Source of the DNA: JABWBP01 sp964522165
Lineage (GTDB): Bacteria > Calditrichota > Calditrichia > RBG-13-44-9 > J075
Direction of reading: 5' to 3'
DNA length: 64,000 nucleotides
NCBI GenBank assembly: GCA_964522165.1
Contig: CAZFVV010000009.1
Span: forward strand, 1 to 64,000
Part shown: piece after piece, positions 7,831 to 17,224 of the stretch
Numbering within the stretch: position 1 is the first letter of the stretch
Layout of the letters: each line of letters starts with the position of its first letter
Notes under the pieces: generated by a model
What the model was told of the DNA's origin: nothing
Database searches by the model: none
Seen by the model: the letters and a program-made list of their open reading frames with translations, nothing else
Translations under genes and position numbers: made by a program

Positions 7831-9168
7831 TTATTTGAACAGCTTCTCCACTTCCCCAATCGCCTGGGGGAGAGAAAATATCACCACTTTATCGCCCGGC
7901 TGGATGACCGTATCCCCCCGGGGAACGATCACCGCTTCATCCTGGATTACCGCCCCCACGATGGCGTGTTTGGGGAAGTCCGTCTCCTTCAAGGGCTTGC
8001 GGGTAATTCTGGATTTGTGAGAGGCGATATACTCCACAACCTGCGCGTCCACCCCCGGCAGGGTGGCGATGGTCGCCACGTGCTGGTGGCGGATGTAGCG
8101 CAGCACCGCGTTCACGGTGATTAACTGTTTACTGACCACCGCATCCATGCCGATGGTCGGCGTGATCGGTAAATACTCAGTGTTGTTCACCAGCGCAATC
8201 GTGCGCGGAACTTTCAGGTGGCGGGCTACCAGGGTAGCGATGATATTGGTTTCGTCGCTCCCGGTAACGGCGATAAAGGCGTCCATGTCCGTAATTCCCT
8301 CCACGGCCAGCAGATCGATGTCCGTGCCGTCCCCGTGAATGATTAACGACCGGGGCAGCAAATCGGCGATCTCCTCCGATTTGGTCTTGCTGCTCTCGAT
8401 GATTTTGACGTGAATGTTTTCGCTGACTTCCCGGGCGACAAACTGCCCGATCAACCCCCCGCCCAGTATCATCACGTTGTTGATGCGGGTATCGGTTTTG
8501 CCGGTCAGGCGGATGATATCCGGCAGGGATTGCGTATTGCAGAGCACGAATACCTGGTCCCCGGCGACCAGAATATCGTCCCCCCGGGGGATCAGGGTGC
8601 GCTCCTTGCGATTGATGGCCACGATTCGCATGGGCAGCTCGCTGATCTCATCGCCCAGGTTTTTTAAGGGAATGCGCAGGATGGGGGAGTTGCCTTCCAG
8701 GCGGATTCCGATGAGATGGATTTTTCCGTTCTCGAACTCGATCACGTCGGTGGCGGCAGATTGCCGGATCAGGCGATGAATGGCGTCCGCGGTTTCCTTT
8801 TCCGGGTGAATGATCATATCCGGCCCCAATTCATGCCGGGGAATGATAAAATCCGGTCGGGTATATTCATAATTGCGCACCCGGGCGATGGTGGAGGGAA
8901 CCCCGGCGCGTTTGGCCATCTGGCAAATCAGGATATTCAGTTCATCATCGTTGGTCATCGCCGCCACCACGTCGGCCCGGGAGAGGTTCGCTTTTTTGAG
9001 CACATCGTAACTCCCCCCGTGACCTTCGATCACAAAGGCGTCTAACTGCTCGCTGGCGCGTTTCGCTTTTACGGGATCATTGTCGATCAGGGTGATGTCG
9101 TGGTCTTGCGACAGCCGCTTGGTCAGTTGAAACCCAATGGTCCCCGCGCCGATGGTTAATATTTTCAT
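7831..9168 (-). CDS. trkA: Trk system potassium transporter, NAD-binding regulatory subunit
   Basis: TrkA is the cytoplasmic, nucleotide-gated regulator of TrkH. The 445 residues show two RCK-N Rossmann domains. The first opens with KILTIGAGTIGFQLTKRL and the acidic LIDND; the second opens with NNVMILGGGLIGQFVAREV. Each is followed by an RCK-C (TrkA-C) domain, and the second ends with GDKVVIFSLP. The ATG at 9168 has a GGAG ribosome site about ten bases upstream. It is the upstream gene of a trkA-trkH pair. Confidence 0.95.
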   Translation of the reverse strand: MKILTIGAGTIGFQLTKRLSQDHDITLIDNDPVKAKRASEQLDAFVIEGHGGSYDVLKKANLSRADVVAAMTNDDELNILICQMAKRAGVPSTIARVRNYEYTRPDFIIPRHELGPDMIIHPEKETADAIHRLIRQSAATDVIEFENGKIHLIGIRLEGNSPILRIPLKNLGDEISELPMRIVAINRKERTLIPRGDDILVAGDQVFVLCNTQSLPDIIRLTGKTDTRINNVMILGGGLIGQFVAREVSENIHVKIIESSKTKSEEIADLLPRSLIIHGDGTDIDLLAVEGITDMDAFIAVTGSDETNIIATLVARHLKVPRTIALVNNTEYLPITPTIGMDAVVSKQLITVNAVLRYIRHQHVATIATLPGVDAQVVEYIASHKSRITRKPLKETDFPKHAIVGAVIQDEAVIVPRGDTVIQPGDKVVIFSLPQAIGEVEKLFK

Positions 9169-9198
9169 AAAAGAGCGCTCCGCAAACTCATCATCGCT

Positions 9199-9738
9199 TC
9201 AACAGGGAATATCAAACCGGGTTAGCACCTGGATGATCCCGCGGCAGAATTGGGGCAGATCCTCCGGGCGGCGGCTGGAGACGTGGTGGCGGTCGATTAC
9301 CAGCGCCTCGTCCACCCAGATCGCGCCGGCGTTTTCCAGGTCGTCCTTGATGCCGGGGGTGGAGGTGCAGCGAATTCCGCTCATAATTTTGGCGGAAATG
9401 GGAATCCAGCCGGCGTGGCAAATGTAGGCGACCAGTTTTTCGGCCTCGTGGAACCGGCGGGTCAATTCCAGCACTTTGGGGATGCGACGCAGCTTATCCG
9501 GGGCAAATCCGCCGGGAATTACCAGCCCCTCGAAATCCTTTTCCTGCATATCGGCGATGGCCGCGTCGGCTTTACAGGGGTAGCCGTGCTTGCCCTGGTA
9601 CACTTTTCCCGCTTGCGGGCCTGCCACCACCACCTCCGCCCCCGCTTCGATCAGGCGCAACCGGGGATACCACAATTCCAGGTCTTCATAAACCTCGTCC
9701 ACGAACATCAAAATCTTTTTCCCGCTCAGTTCATCCAT
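9199..9738 (-). CDS. DJ-1/PfpI family protein
   Basis: The start is set at the ATG at 9738, with GGAG ten bases upstream, rather than at an in-frame GTG 21 bases earlier; this gives 179 residues. The sequence begins KKILMFVDEVYEDLELWYP and has the conserved GLVIPGGFAPDKLR strand-loop. It also has the nucleophile elbow AYICHAGW with the cysteine and adjacent His, as in PfpI/YhbO glyoxalase III/deglycase-like proteins. Family members handle reactive carbonyls or act as chaperones. It lies 30 bp before trkA on the same strand. Confidence 0.9.
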   Translation of the reverse strand: MDELSGKKILMFVDEVYEDLELWYPRLRLIEAGAEVVVAGPQAGKVYQGKHGYPCKADAAIADMQEKDFEGLVIPGGFAPDKLRRIPKVLELTRRFHEAEKLVAYICHAGWIPISAKIMSGIRCTSTPGIKDDLENAGAIWVDEALVIDRHHVSSRRPEDLPQFCRGIIQVLTRFDIPC

Positions 9739-9753
9739 ACGGCATTTTCTCCA

Positions 9754-9787
9754 TGACACTATAACACCTTAACACCAAAACACTTTA
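9754..9787. repeat. CACTATAACACC-type word run
   Basis: A run of AACAC/CACTA words (ACACTATAACACCTTAACAC and on) occurs between two minus-strand genes. Related words appear at 51480-51531, 51597-51622 and 35679-35712. Confidence 0.55.
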
Positions 9788-9797
9788 CCCCCCCCCA

Positions 9798-10220
9798 CTA
9801 CTTATCTAAAACCGCCAGGGTCAGCCGGCTGATGCAGACCAGTTTCCCCGCGGGATCGGAAATCCGGATTTCCCACACCTGGATTTTGCCCCCCAGGTGC
9901 AACGGCGTGGCCACTCCATCCACGTAACCGTCCGTTACCGCCCGGAGATGGTTGGCGTTGATCTCGATGCCCACGCAATGTTTTTTAGCCGGGTCGATGC
10001 ACAAAGAAGCGGCCATGCTGCCCAGCGATTCCGCCAGCGCCGCCGAAGCGCCGCCATGCAGCAACCCTGCGGGCTGCCTGGTGCGCTGGTCCACCGGCAT
10101 TCGCCCTTTGATGAAATTATCGCCCAGCTCGGTAATCTCGATCCCGATATGCTCCAGCATGGTATTTTTCGATAAAGGAATAATCTCTTCCACACTATAA
10201 TCTTTGAACCAGATGCCCAT
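9798..10220 (-). CDS. hotdog-fold thioesterase (PaaI/YbdB-like)
   Basis: The frame is open further upstream, but homology and a GGAG ribosome site support the ATG at 10220 (140 residues, MGIWFKDYSVEEI). It has the hotdog central helix LLHGGASAALAESLGSMAA, in which the Glu is the usual catalytic acid. The strands GIEINANHLRAV and ISRLTLAVLDK follow, as in 1,4-dihydroxy-2-naphthoyl-CoA thioesterase and PaaI-like proteins. The acyl-CoA substrate is not predictable here, and no menaquinone gene lies next to it. Confidence 0.9.
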   Translation of the reverse strand: MGIWFKDYSVEEIIPLSKNTMLEHIGIEITELGDNFIKGRMPVDQRTRQPAGLLHGGASAALAESLGSMAASLCIDPAKKHCVGIEINANHLRAVTDGYVDGVATPLHLGGKIQVWEIRISDPAGKLVCISRLTLAVLDK

Positions 10221-10260
10221 GATCTTCTCCGCTTTCGCGTTTTTTAGGAAAAAATTGCAG

Positions 10261-10398
10261 GGCGCAGGACGCATAGTGCATGGGGCATAGCGCAGAGCGT
10301 TGTATGAGACGGCCTTGCCCTTTGTAGCTTGCTCCCACCGCCCTGCTCTAAACGCTCGGCTCTCTGCGCCATGCGTCATGCTCTTTGCGCTATGCGCT
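10261..10398. repeat. GCATAGNGCA-type inverted word repeat
   Basis: The left arm (10261-10299) is built from GCGCAGGACGCATAGTGCAT-like words. The right arm (10361-10398) holds the complementary words CTCTGCGCCATGCGTCATGC and TTTGCGCTATGCGC. The right arm overlaps the last codons and stop of the HAD gene. Confidence 0.65.
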
Positions 10399-11100
10399 TG
10401 CCCCCTTCCGGTGCAGCAGCGCTGCCAGGGCTTTCAAATCGGCAACTTTCAGGTCCGGCTCCGCATAAGCCGGGGGCGTGGCGCCAAATCCCACCACGTG
10501 TTTGCGCCGGTTCACCCACACCGTGGCCAAGCCGCTCCGTTTGGCCGGGACAATATCGTGGTAAATGCTCTGCGCCACGTGGAGAATTTTGGATTTGGGC
10601 AGGCCGATGCGCCGGATCAACTCCCGGAAATTCTGGTCCGCCGGCTTGTAGGAGCGCAATTGCTGGGCGGTGACCACCCAGTCGAAGGGCACGTGAAGGT
10701 GTTTGAGGGAGCGGGTGATGAGGTCGTCGTCGATATTCGAGAGGATCGCTAATTTGAAGTACTTTTTCAACTCCTGGAGGGCTTTAACGGTATCGGGAAA
10801 GGGATGCCAGGAGGGGATTGCCTGTATCAGGCAGTTCAACTCGGATTCCGTGGGTTTAAAGCCGGTTTCCTCTCCGATCCCTTTCATTACCAGGCGGAGA
10901 ATGGTTTTGTAATCCTTGAATTCTCCCCCCTCGGCCTCCGATTCTAACTGGGCATAGAGGTCCAGGATTTGCGCGTCGGTCTGCTTAATATCGTGCGCCT
11001 GCAATACCGGCCGAACCGCTTGCAGAATGCCGCTTTCCCAGTCGATCAGCGTGCCGTAACAATCAAAACTCAATACTTTAAACCGTCTAATTTCCACCAC
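10390..11100 (-). CDS. HAD-superfamily hydrolase, haloacid dehalogenase type II-like
   Basis: This 236-residue protein shows the HAD motif I SFDCYGTLIDW with the nucleophilic Asp, motif II in LAILSNIDDD, a lysine in the SYKPADQNF segment (motif III) and a motif IV-like region ILHVAQSIYHDI. The spacing and the DCYGTL form match the (S)-2-haloacid dehalogenase subgroup; the physiological substrate may be another phosphate ester or a haloacid. The GTG start at 11100 has AGGGG seven bases upstream. The last codons fall inside the right arm of a repeat. Confidence 0.88.
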   Translation of the reverse strand: MVEIRRFKVLSFDCYGTLIDWESGILQAVRPVLQAHDIKQTDAQILDLYAQLESEAEGGEFKDYKTILRLVMKGIGEETGFKPTESELNCLIQAIPSWHPFPDTVKALQELKKYFKLAILSNIDDDLITRSLKHLHVPFDWVVTAQQLRSYKPADQNFRELIRRIGLPKSKILHVAQSIYHDIVPAKRSGLATVWVNRRKHVVGFGATPPAYAEPDLKVADLKALAALLHRKGASA

Positions 11101-11202
11101 CGTTACCCCTGCGAGTTTTATGGAGGCGAAAATTAATCATATAAGAGCGCAAACGCAAATAGAGGGAAAATGACCGGGCGGCCGGAAGACCCGGGCATAT
11201 CG

Positions 11203-11234
11203 CCAATCGCCCATCGAAAATTATGGGCGATTGG
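11203..11234. repeat. perfect 12-bp inverted repeat downstream of fbp
   Basis: CCAATCGCCCAT and its exact complement flank an 8-base loop. It lies between the end of fbp (minus strand) and the start of the HAD gene. There is no T-run on the minus strand, so a factor-independent terminator is not clear. Confidence 0.6.
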
Positions 11235-11299
11235 TGAAGTAAGGTTATACCTGCAGGTCCCGGCAATGCTGTGATGTGATTCGATAATGCTCCTTCCCA

Positions 11300-12313
11300 T
11301 CAGCTTTTCCGCTTGCCCTGCATGAATTCCAGGGCAATATCCACGTCGTCCTTGCTGCCCAGGATCAAGGGGGTGCGCTGGTGCAAATTGTCCGGCTGAA
11401 TGTCTAAAATCCGGCGGTGGCCGTCGGTTGCTTTGCCTCCCGCCTGCTCCACAATAAACGCTAAGGGGTTGGCTTCATATAAAAGCCGCAATTTGCCTTG
11501 GGGATTTTTGTGGTCCCCCGGGTAAAGGAAAACCCCTCCTTTCAATAGATTACGATGGAAATCCGCTACTAAGGAACCGATGTAGCGGCTGTTCATCCCC
11601 CCGCCGTTCGCAGAAGTCGATTTTTTGGCCCAGCGGATATAATTCTGCACCCCCGGCTCCCAGTCGTCATAGTTGCTCTCGTTGGCGCTGTACATTTTGC
11701 CTTTGGAAGGCGTCTTGATTTTGGGATGGGAGAGCACGAAACTGCCGTAGGTAGGATCCAGGGTAAACCCGTGAACGCCCGCCCCGGTGGTGTACACTAA
11801 CATGGTGCTGGAACCGTAAACCACGTACCCGGCGCAAAGCTGGGAATATCCCGGTTGTAAAATATCTTCTAACTTCCCGGGAGTGTCTTCCGGGGTAATA
11901 CGGCGGTAAATGCTAAAAATGGTGCCGATGCTGACGTTGACGTCGATATTCGAGGATCCGTCCAGGGGATCGAAACAGCAGACGTATTTGCCCCGGGGGA
12001 ACTCGTCGGAAATGGGGATCAGCTCCTCATCCTCTTCCGAGACCATGGCGCAGAGGGTTCCCCCGAAACGCAGGGAGCGGATCATGGCTTCATTTGCGAA
12101 CACGTCTAATTTTTGTTGCTCCTCCCCGAAGACGTTGCGGCTGCCCGCCAATCCCAGGATGTCCAACAACCCGGCTTTATTGACCTGGTGGGAGATTACT
12201 TTAGCGGCCAGGGCAATATCGGTTAGCAGGCTGGTGAAGGCCCCGGTAGCCTGGGGGTACAATCGTTCCTGTTCCACAAGATGACGGTTCAGTGTCATCA
12301 TAAAACTATTCAT
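11300..12313 (-). CDS. fbp: fructose-1,6-bisphosphatase, class I
   Basis: This enzyme hydrolyses fructose-1,6-bisphosphate in gluconeogenesis. The 337 residues carry the metal-binding and active-site segments of class I enzymes: MVSEEDEELI, the CCFDPLDGSSNIDVN signature, GFTLDPTYGSFVLSHP, and GGVFLYPGDHKNPQGKLRLLYEANP near the C-terminus (fewer than 20 residues of it are needed for recognition: the key part is KLRLLYEANP). The start at 12313 has a strong GAGGAGGT ribosome site. Confidence 0.96.
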   Translation of the reverse strand: MNSFMMTLNRHLVEQERLYPQATGAFTSLLTDIALAAKVISHQVNKAGLLDILGLAGSRNVFGEEQQKLDVFANEAMIRSLRFGGTLCAMVSEEDEELIPISDEFPRGKYVCCFDPLDGSSNIDVNVSIGTIFSIYRRITPEDTPGKLEDILQPGYSQLCAGYVVYGSSTMLVYTTGAGVHGFTLDPTYGSFVLSHPKIKTPSKGKMYSANESNYDDWEPGVQNYIRWAKKSTSANGGGMNSRYIGSLVADFHRNLLKGGVFLYPGDHKNPQGKLRLLYEANPLAFIVEQAGGKATDGHRRILDIQPDNLHQRTPLILGSKDDVDIALEFMQGKRKS

Positions 12314-12781
12314 GTGACCTCCTCGGTTAAGCTTGAATGACGGGTGATCGGATTATTTCAAGACATTGCCGGCCTGGCTTCTCCCGTTGCGGAGTATGAT
12401 GGTGAAAAAAATATGCTGCCTGGATCGAGAGCGCCCCACCCGGTAAAAAGGAAAGGCCGCCCCACGGAAACGACCTCTGACAAATCGAAAAGATGATAAG
12501 CTGGTAAAATTTACAGTGCGGATTTGAAATTTTCAACGATTAGAAAAATCAGGAAGGAAACTCGCCGCGAAGTAAAAAACCATTTCAGCGTAACCCAAAT
12601 GCTCCAGAAGTGCATACCACAAGGCCGGGATGCACTGGCAGTGCAAAATAAATTGTTGGCGAAGCCACTCCTTCGGAGGTGGCAAAGCCATCCCTTTGGG
12701 ACACTCCTGCCGCTCAAATCAGTTTAAACCGCTGGCAGTCCTAAACAGGTAATGCTGCTATGCTCTTCGACCACCCATTTT

Positions 12782-12851
12782 GTCATTCCCGCAAAAGCGG
12801 GAATCCACTATTTCTACTGAGTTTATGGATTCCCACTTTCGTGGGAATGAC
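12782..12851. repeat. dispersed palindrome pair GTCATTCCCGC…
   Basis: Two 25-bp palindromes, GTCATTCCCGCAAAAGCGGG(AATCC) and the mirror-image GGATTCCCACTTTCGTGGGA(ATGAC), are separated by about 20 bp of AT-rich sequence. The same structure occurs at 61831-61899, and a disrupted copy lies at 19656-19862. The arms differ between copies by compensating changes, which suggests that the fold matters. Confidence 0.85.
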
Positions 12852-12931
12852 ATCATGCACTTTTTTAAACAGCATTAATCGTTTTGGACTACCAAACCGG
12901 TGTAATACTTGCGCGGGGGAAGAACACTCAT

Positions 12932-12967
12932 AAAAACCGGGAGCGCCGCAAATTCCGGCGCTCCCGG
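12932..12967 (-). terminator. intrinsic terminator of degP
   Basis: A 12-bp perfect GC-rich stem (CCGGGAGCGCCG with its complement) has a 7-base loop. On the minus strand it is followed by TTTTTATG. It begins 14 bp after the degP stop. Confidence 0.9.
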
Positions 12968-12981
12968 GGAGGTTCAGGGGG

Positions 12982-14490
12982 TTAGTTTTGGGGAAGATTG
13001 AAGTTGACGATAAACCTGCGGTCGCCGCGCAAGACATTCAAAATCACCGGGTCTCCCGCTTTGAGGTCTCCGATAACCCGGTTGAATTCACTGATACTGC
13101 GCACATCTTGCCGGTTGAGCCGGGTGATCACGTCCCCTTCCTGCAACCCCACCCGGGCGGCAATGCTGCCCTGCATAACGGAGGTAATCACCACACCTTC
13201 GCTATTGCTTAAATCATAGCGCCGGCGCAGTTCCGGGGAAACGTTCTCCACCCGCAATCCCAGGGACTCCACATTCTGCCTTTCGCTGCCGGCTATCGCC
13301 GGTTCTTCTTCGGGAAATTCGGCCAGCTTGACGTTAATTTCTCTCTCCTTGCCGTCGCGCAGCACTTTCAAATTGACCGCGGTGCGCGGGTCGGTGGAGC
13401 CGATGAGCGTGCTCAATTCCGTGGCGTTGCGAACCTTCTTGCCGGAAACTTCCAGCACGATATCGCCCGCTTGCAGGCCGGCGGCTTCCGCGGGGCTGTC
13501 TTTCACCACTTCCCGGATAAAAACTCCTTCGCTGGTATTATCCAGGCCGTACATTTTGGCAATGTCCGGGGTGATATTGCTGATTTGCACCCCTAACCAG
13601 CCCCGCACCACTTTCCCTTTGGTCAAAATATCCGACATGACCTTGTTGGCGAGATTGGCCGGGATTGCGAAACCGATCCCGATATTTCCCCCGGAGCGGC
13701 TGGCGATTGCGGTATTGATGCCGATCAGCTCGCCTTTTAAATTCACCAGGGCGCCCCCGCTGTTGCCGGGGTTGATCGCCGCGTCGGTCTGGATAAAATC
13801 TTCATACTGGGTCAGGCCCACCCCGGTGCGCCCCTTGGCGCTCACGATGCCGGAAGTGACGGTATGGGCAAACTCTTCCTGGAGCGGAGAACCGACCGCC
13901 AGAACCCATTCGCCCACCCGCACCGCGTCGGAATTGCCGATGCCGATCGAGGGAAGATTACTCGCGTCGATCTTGAGCACCGCCAGGTCGGTGCGGGAAT
14001 CGGTGCCCTTCACTTCCGCCTTGAATTGCCGCCCGTCCATCAGCTTGACCACGATATTATCGGCTTTATCCACCACGTGATTGTTGGTAAGGATGACCCC
14101 ATCCGCTTGCACGATAACGCCGGAACCCAACCCCTGCTGGGTAAATTCCCGTTCCGGCATTCGCTGCCCGAAAAAATCATCGAACGGGAACCAGTACGGC
14201 GAAACCTGCCGCCCCTTGATGACCGTTTCGGTGGAAATAGTTACCACGGAGGGAGTCACCTTTTCAGCGACGTCGGAAAAGGCATTGCTGAGAGCATTCA
14301 GAATGGATTGGCCGTCCAAATTGGCGCTCCCCGGGGAGGATTGGGTAATTCCTCCCTCTTCCTTCGCTTGACCGGGAGCATCGGCGGTGAGATGCCCGGT
14401 CCAATTCAGGCCGGAAGCCAGGATCAACCCCATCACGATGCCTGCCAACACCAACACGATGCTAAAGCCGGTTAATCTTTTCCTGTTCAT
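12982..14490 (-). CDS. degP: HtrA/DegP-family periplasmic serine protease
   Basis: This is a Do-type protease for unfolded envelope proteins. The 502 residues run as follows: an N-terminal signal or anchor helix (about 8-26); the trypsin-like domain with catalytic His138 (LTNNHVVDKAD), Asp168 (DSRTDLAVLKI) and Ser244 (NPGNSGGALVN); then two PDZ domains (about 290-380 and 410-500; RGWLGVQI and SNSEGVVITSV). The spacing is that of full-length Do proteases. The ATG at 14490 has GGAGAG upstream. It lies downstream of clpB on the same strand, so two protein quality-control genes are neighbours, 97 bp apart. Confidence 0.96.
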   Translation of the reverse strand: MNRKRLTGFSIVLVLAGIVMGLILASGLNWTGHLTADAPGQAKEEGGITQSSPGSANLDGQSILNALSNAFSDVAEKVTPSVVTISTETVIKGRQVSPYWFPFDDFFGQRMPEREFTQQGLGSGVIVQADGVILTNNHVVDKADNIVVKLMDGRQFKAEVKGTDSRTDLAVLKIDASNLPSIGIGNSDAVRVGEWVLAVGSPLQEEFAHTVTSGIVSAKGRTGVGLTQYEDFIQTDAAINPGNSGGALVNLKGELIGINTAIASRSGGNIGIGFAIPANLANKVMSDILTKGKVVRGWLGVQISNITPDIAKMYGLDNTSEGVFIREVVKDSPAEAAGLQAGDIVLEVSGKKVRNATELSTLIGSTDPRTAVNLKVLRDGKEREINVKLAEFPEEEPAIAGSERQNVESLGLRVENVSPELRRRYDLSNSEGVVITSVMQGSIAARVGLQEGDVITRLNRQDVRSISEFNRVIGDLKAGDPVILNVLRGDRRFIVNFNLPQN

Positions 14491-14587
14491 TTTCTATCTC
14501 TCCTGTTTTATTCATTCAGACGCAGAAATCTTACGCTTTCGACCTCGCGAAGTTTCTCCGGGGGAAAACCCCGGCAATTTGCCGCAC

Positions 14588-17224
14588 TTACGCTCCTTCT
14601 ACGGCAACCGGCGCTTCCGCAGCTTCAAAGCGCAGCTCGCCGCCCCGGTAATCTACCTTCACGGCCTGGCCTTGGGAGATTTTCCCGGCCAGGATTTCCC
14701 GCGCCAGTTGATCCACCACCCGGCGCTGGATGACCCGGCGCAGCGGGCGCGCCCCAAAGGCCGGCTCGTAACCGATCTCCGCCAGGTGCTCTTTGGCGGC
14801 CTCGCTGAGGGTGATGGAAATTTTCTGCTCCGCCAACTGTTTTTGAATGCGCCGGAGCTGCAAATCCACGATCTTTTTGATGTGCTCCCGGGAGAGGCTG
14901 TGGAAAACGATGATCTCGTCGATACGGTTGAGGAATTCCGGGCGCAACTCCTGGCGCAGCAGGCTCATTACCTCTTTTTGAATTTCCCGGAAGATTTCCT
15001 CGCGGTTGTGGTCCTCCACCTGGCGGGATTTTTCCAAAATCAGCGGCGCGCCGATGTTGGAGGTCATAATAATGATCGCATTCTTGAAATTGGCCGTGTG
15101 CCCCTTGTTATCGGTCAATCGCCCGTCCTCCAACACTTGCAGCAGGATGTTGAACACCTCCGGGTGCGCCTTTTCGATCTCGTCCAACAGCACCACGGAG
15201 TAGGGACGGCGGCGCACCGCCTCGGTAAGCTGCCCGCCTTCGTCGTAGCCCACGTAGCCCGGGGGCGCGCCGATCAGCCGCGAAACCGAGTGCCGTTCCA
15301 TGTATTCGGACATGTCGATGCGCACCATGGCGTTCTCGTCATCGAACAAAAATTCCGCCAGCGCCCGCGCCAGCTCGGTTTTTCCCACCCCGGTCGGCCC
15401 CAGGAAAATGAAGGAACCGATGGGCCGGTTCTGGTCCGCCAGCCCCGCCCGGGAGCGGCGAATGGCGTTGGCCACTTCCTGCACCGTCTCGTGCTGCCCC
15501 ACCAGGCGCTCTTCTAAGCGGTCTTCGATCCGCAGCAGTTTTTCCCGCTCGCTTTCTAACATGCGGGAGACCGGAATGCCGGTCCAGCGGGAAACGATCT
15601 CGGCGATCTGCTCCTCATCTACCTCTTCCCGGAGCATTTTTACCTCTTTCTGGATTTCTTGCAATTCTAAGGTAAATTTCTGCACGTTCTTTTCCCGATC
15701 GGGAATTTTACCATATTTGATCTCCGCGACCTTATCTAACTTGCCTTCCCGCTCCGCTTTTTCCATTTCGTTGCGCAGGCGTTCGATCTCCGCCTTGTTC
15801 TCGCGGATTTTCTGGATGGTCTGCTTTTCCAGCAGCCAGTGGCCGTGCAGTTTATTGCGTTCTTCCCGCAGGTTGGCTAACTCCTGCTCGATCTTGCGGA
15901 AGCGCTCCTGGGTTTCGGCGTTCTTCTCCTTGCGCAGCGCCACCATTTCGATCTCCAACTGCTTGATGCGCCGCTCGGTCTCGTCTAACTCTTCGGGCAG
16001 GGATTCCACCTCGATGCGCAGCCGCGCCGCGGCTTCGTCGATCAGGTCGATGGCCTTGTCCGGCAGGTTGCGGTCGGTGATGTAGCGGTGCGATAGCGTG
16101 GCGGCGGAGATCAGCGCGGCGTCGGTAATCTTCACCCCGTGATGCACTTCATACTTCTCCTTCAACCCCCGCAGCATGGAGATGGTATCCTCCACGGAGG
16201 GTTCTTCCACTAAAATGGGCTGGAAACGCCGCTCCAGCGCGGCGTCTTTTTCGATGTGTTTGCGGTATTCGTCGATGGTAGTGGCGCCGACGCAGTGGAT
16301 TTCTCCCCGCGCCAGGGCCGGCTTGAGCATGTTGGAAGCATCCACCGCCCCTTCCGCCGCCCCCGCGCCGACTAAGGTGTGGATTTCATCGATGAACAGA
16401 ATGATCTGCCCGTCCGATTCCTGCACCTCTTTCAGCACCGCTTTCAACCGCTCTTCGAATTCCCCGCGGAATTTCGATCCCGCGATCAATGCGCCCAAGT
16501 CCAGCCCTACCACCCGCTTGTCGCGCAGGGTTTCCGGCACGTCGCCGTTCACGATGCGCTGCGCGATCCCTTCCACAATGGCGGTTTTTCCCACCCCCGG
16601 GTCGCCGATCAGGGCGGGATTGTTCTTGGTGCGCCGGGAGAGCACCTGCAGCACCCGGCGAATCTCTTCATCGCGCCCGATGACCGGGTCTAATTTCCCC
16701 TGGGAGGCTAATTGGGTAAGATCGCGGGCGTAGCGCTCCAGGGCCATGTACTTGCCCTCGGGGTTCTGGTCCGTAACCCGCTGGTTGCCGCGGATTTCCA
16801 CCAGCGCCCGCAATACCTGCTCGCGCTTCAGGCCCAGCCCGCTCAAAATGCGGCTGGCCTCGCAGCGTTTGATCTCCAAAATCGCCAGCAGCAGGTGTTC
16901 GGTGGAGACGTATTCGTCATTTAATTCCTGCGCCTCTTTCATGGCGTTGGCAACCATCTGGTTGAAATTCGGGGAGGCGTACACCTGCCCGGGGGTGCCG
17001 GACACTTTGGGAAATTTCGCAATCGCGCGATTCAACTGGGTTTTCGCGCCGTAGGGATCGACGCCCACTTTTTTGAGCAGCGTGTTCACCAGCCCCTCGG
17101 AATCCTCCAACAACGCCGCCAGCACGTGCTCCGGCTCTAAGTGCTGCTGTCCCAGGTTGATGACCATCTGCTGGGCGTTGGTCAACGCTTCCTGCGCTTT
17201 GATGGTGTATTTATCAAGGTTCAT
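14588..17224 (-). CDS. clpB: ATP-dependent disaggregase ClpB
   Basis: ClpB is a hexameric AAA+ chaperone that resolves aggregates with DnaK. The 878 residues show an N-domain with two Clp repeats (about 1-145), AAA-1 with Walker A GDPGVGKTAIVEG (about residue 205) and Walker B ILFIDEIHTLVGAG, and the long ClpB-specific middle coiled coil (about 405-530, rich in E/K/R/L). AAA-2 follows with Walker A GPTGVGKTELARA and sensor-2 GARPLRRVIQ. The start has GAGGAAAG upstream. I saw no CIRCE operator in the 333 bp before it. Confidence 0.98.
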   Translation of the reverse strand: MNLDKYTIKAQEALTNAQQMVINLGQQHLEPEHVLAALLEDSEGLVNTLLKKVGVDPYGAKTQLNRAIAKFPKVSGTPGQVYASPNFNQMVANAMKEAQELNDEYVSTEHLLLAILEIKRCEASRILSGLGLKREQVLRALVEIRGNQRVTDQNPEGKYMALERYARDLTQLASQGKLDPVIGRDEEIRRVLQVLSRRTKNNPALIGDPGVGKTAIVEGIAQRIVNGDVPETLRDKRVVGLDLGALIAGSKFRGEFEERLKAVLKEVQESDGQIILFIDEIHTLVGAGAAEGAVDASNMLKPALARGEIHCVGATTIDEYRKHIEKDAALERRFQPILVEEPSVEDTISMLRGLKEKYEVHHGVKITDAALISAATLSHRYITDRNLPDKAIDLIDEAAARLRIEVESLPEELDETERRIKQLEIEMVALRKEKNAETQERFRKIEQELANLREERNKLHGHWLLEKQTIQKIRENKAEIERLRNEMEKAEREGKLDKVAEIKYGKIPDREKNVQKFTLELQEIQKEVKMLREEVDEEQIAEIVSRWTGIPVSRMLESEREKLLRIEDRLEERLVGQHETVQEVANAIRRSRAGLADQNRPIGSFIFLGPTGVGKTELARALAEFLFDDENAMVRIDMSEYMERHSVSRLIGAPPGYVGYDEGGQLTEAVRRRPYSVVLLDEIEKAHPEVFNILLQVLEDGRLTDNKGHTANFKNAIIIMTSNIGAPLILEKSRQVEDHNREEIFREIQKEVMSLLRQELRPEFLNRIDEIIVFHSLSREHIKKIVDLQLRRIQKQLAEQKISITLSEAAKEHLAEIGYEPAFGARPLRRVIQRRVVDQLAREILAGKISQGQAVKVDYRGGELRFEAAEAPVAVEGA

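Larger units (their letters stand above)
12314..12981. other. 668-bp gene-free gap between fbp and degP
   Basis: No convincing gene is seen; the short open frames here lack ribosome sites and family resemblance. Around 12655-12720 there is a CGAAGC/CCTTCGG/GGCA word cluster related to those at 1259 and 31981. At 12782-12851 there is a dispersed paired palindrome, and at 12932-12967 the degP terminator. The region divides two minus-strand genes, so the fbp promoter should lie in the part nearest 12320-12500. Confidence 0.6.

Noticed and set aside
14387..15517. Open frame on the plus strand opposite degP and clpB
   Set aside because: It spans two minus-strand genes with clear family motifs and is itself of shadow composition.
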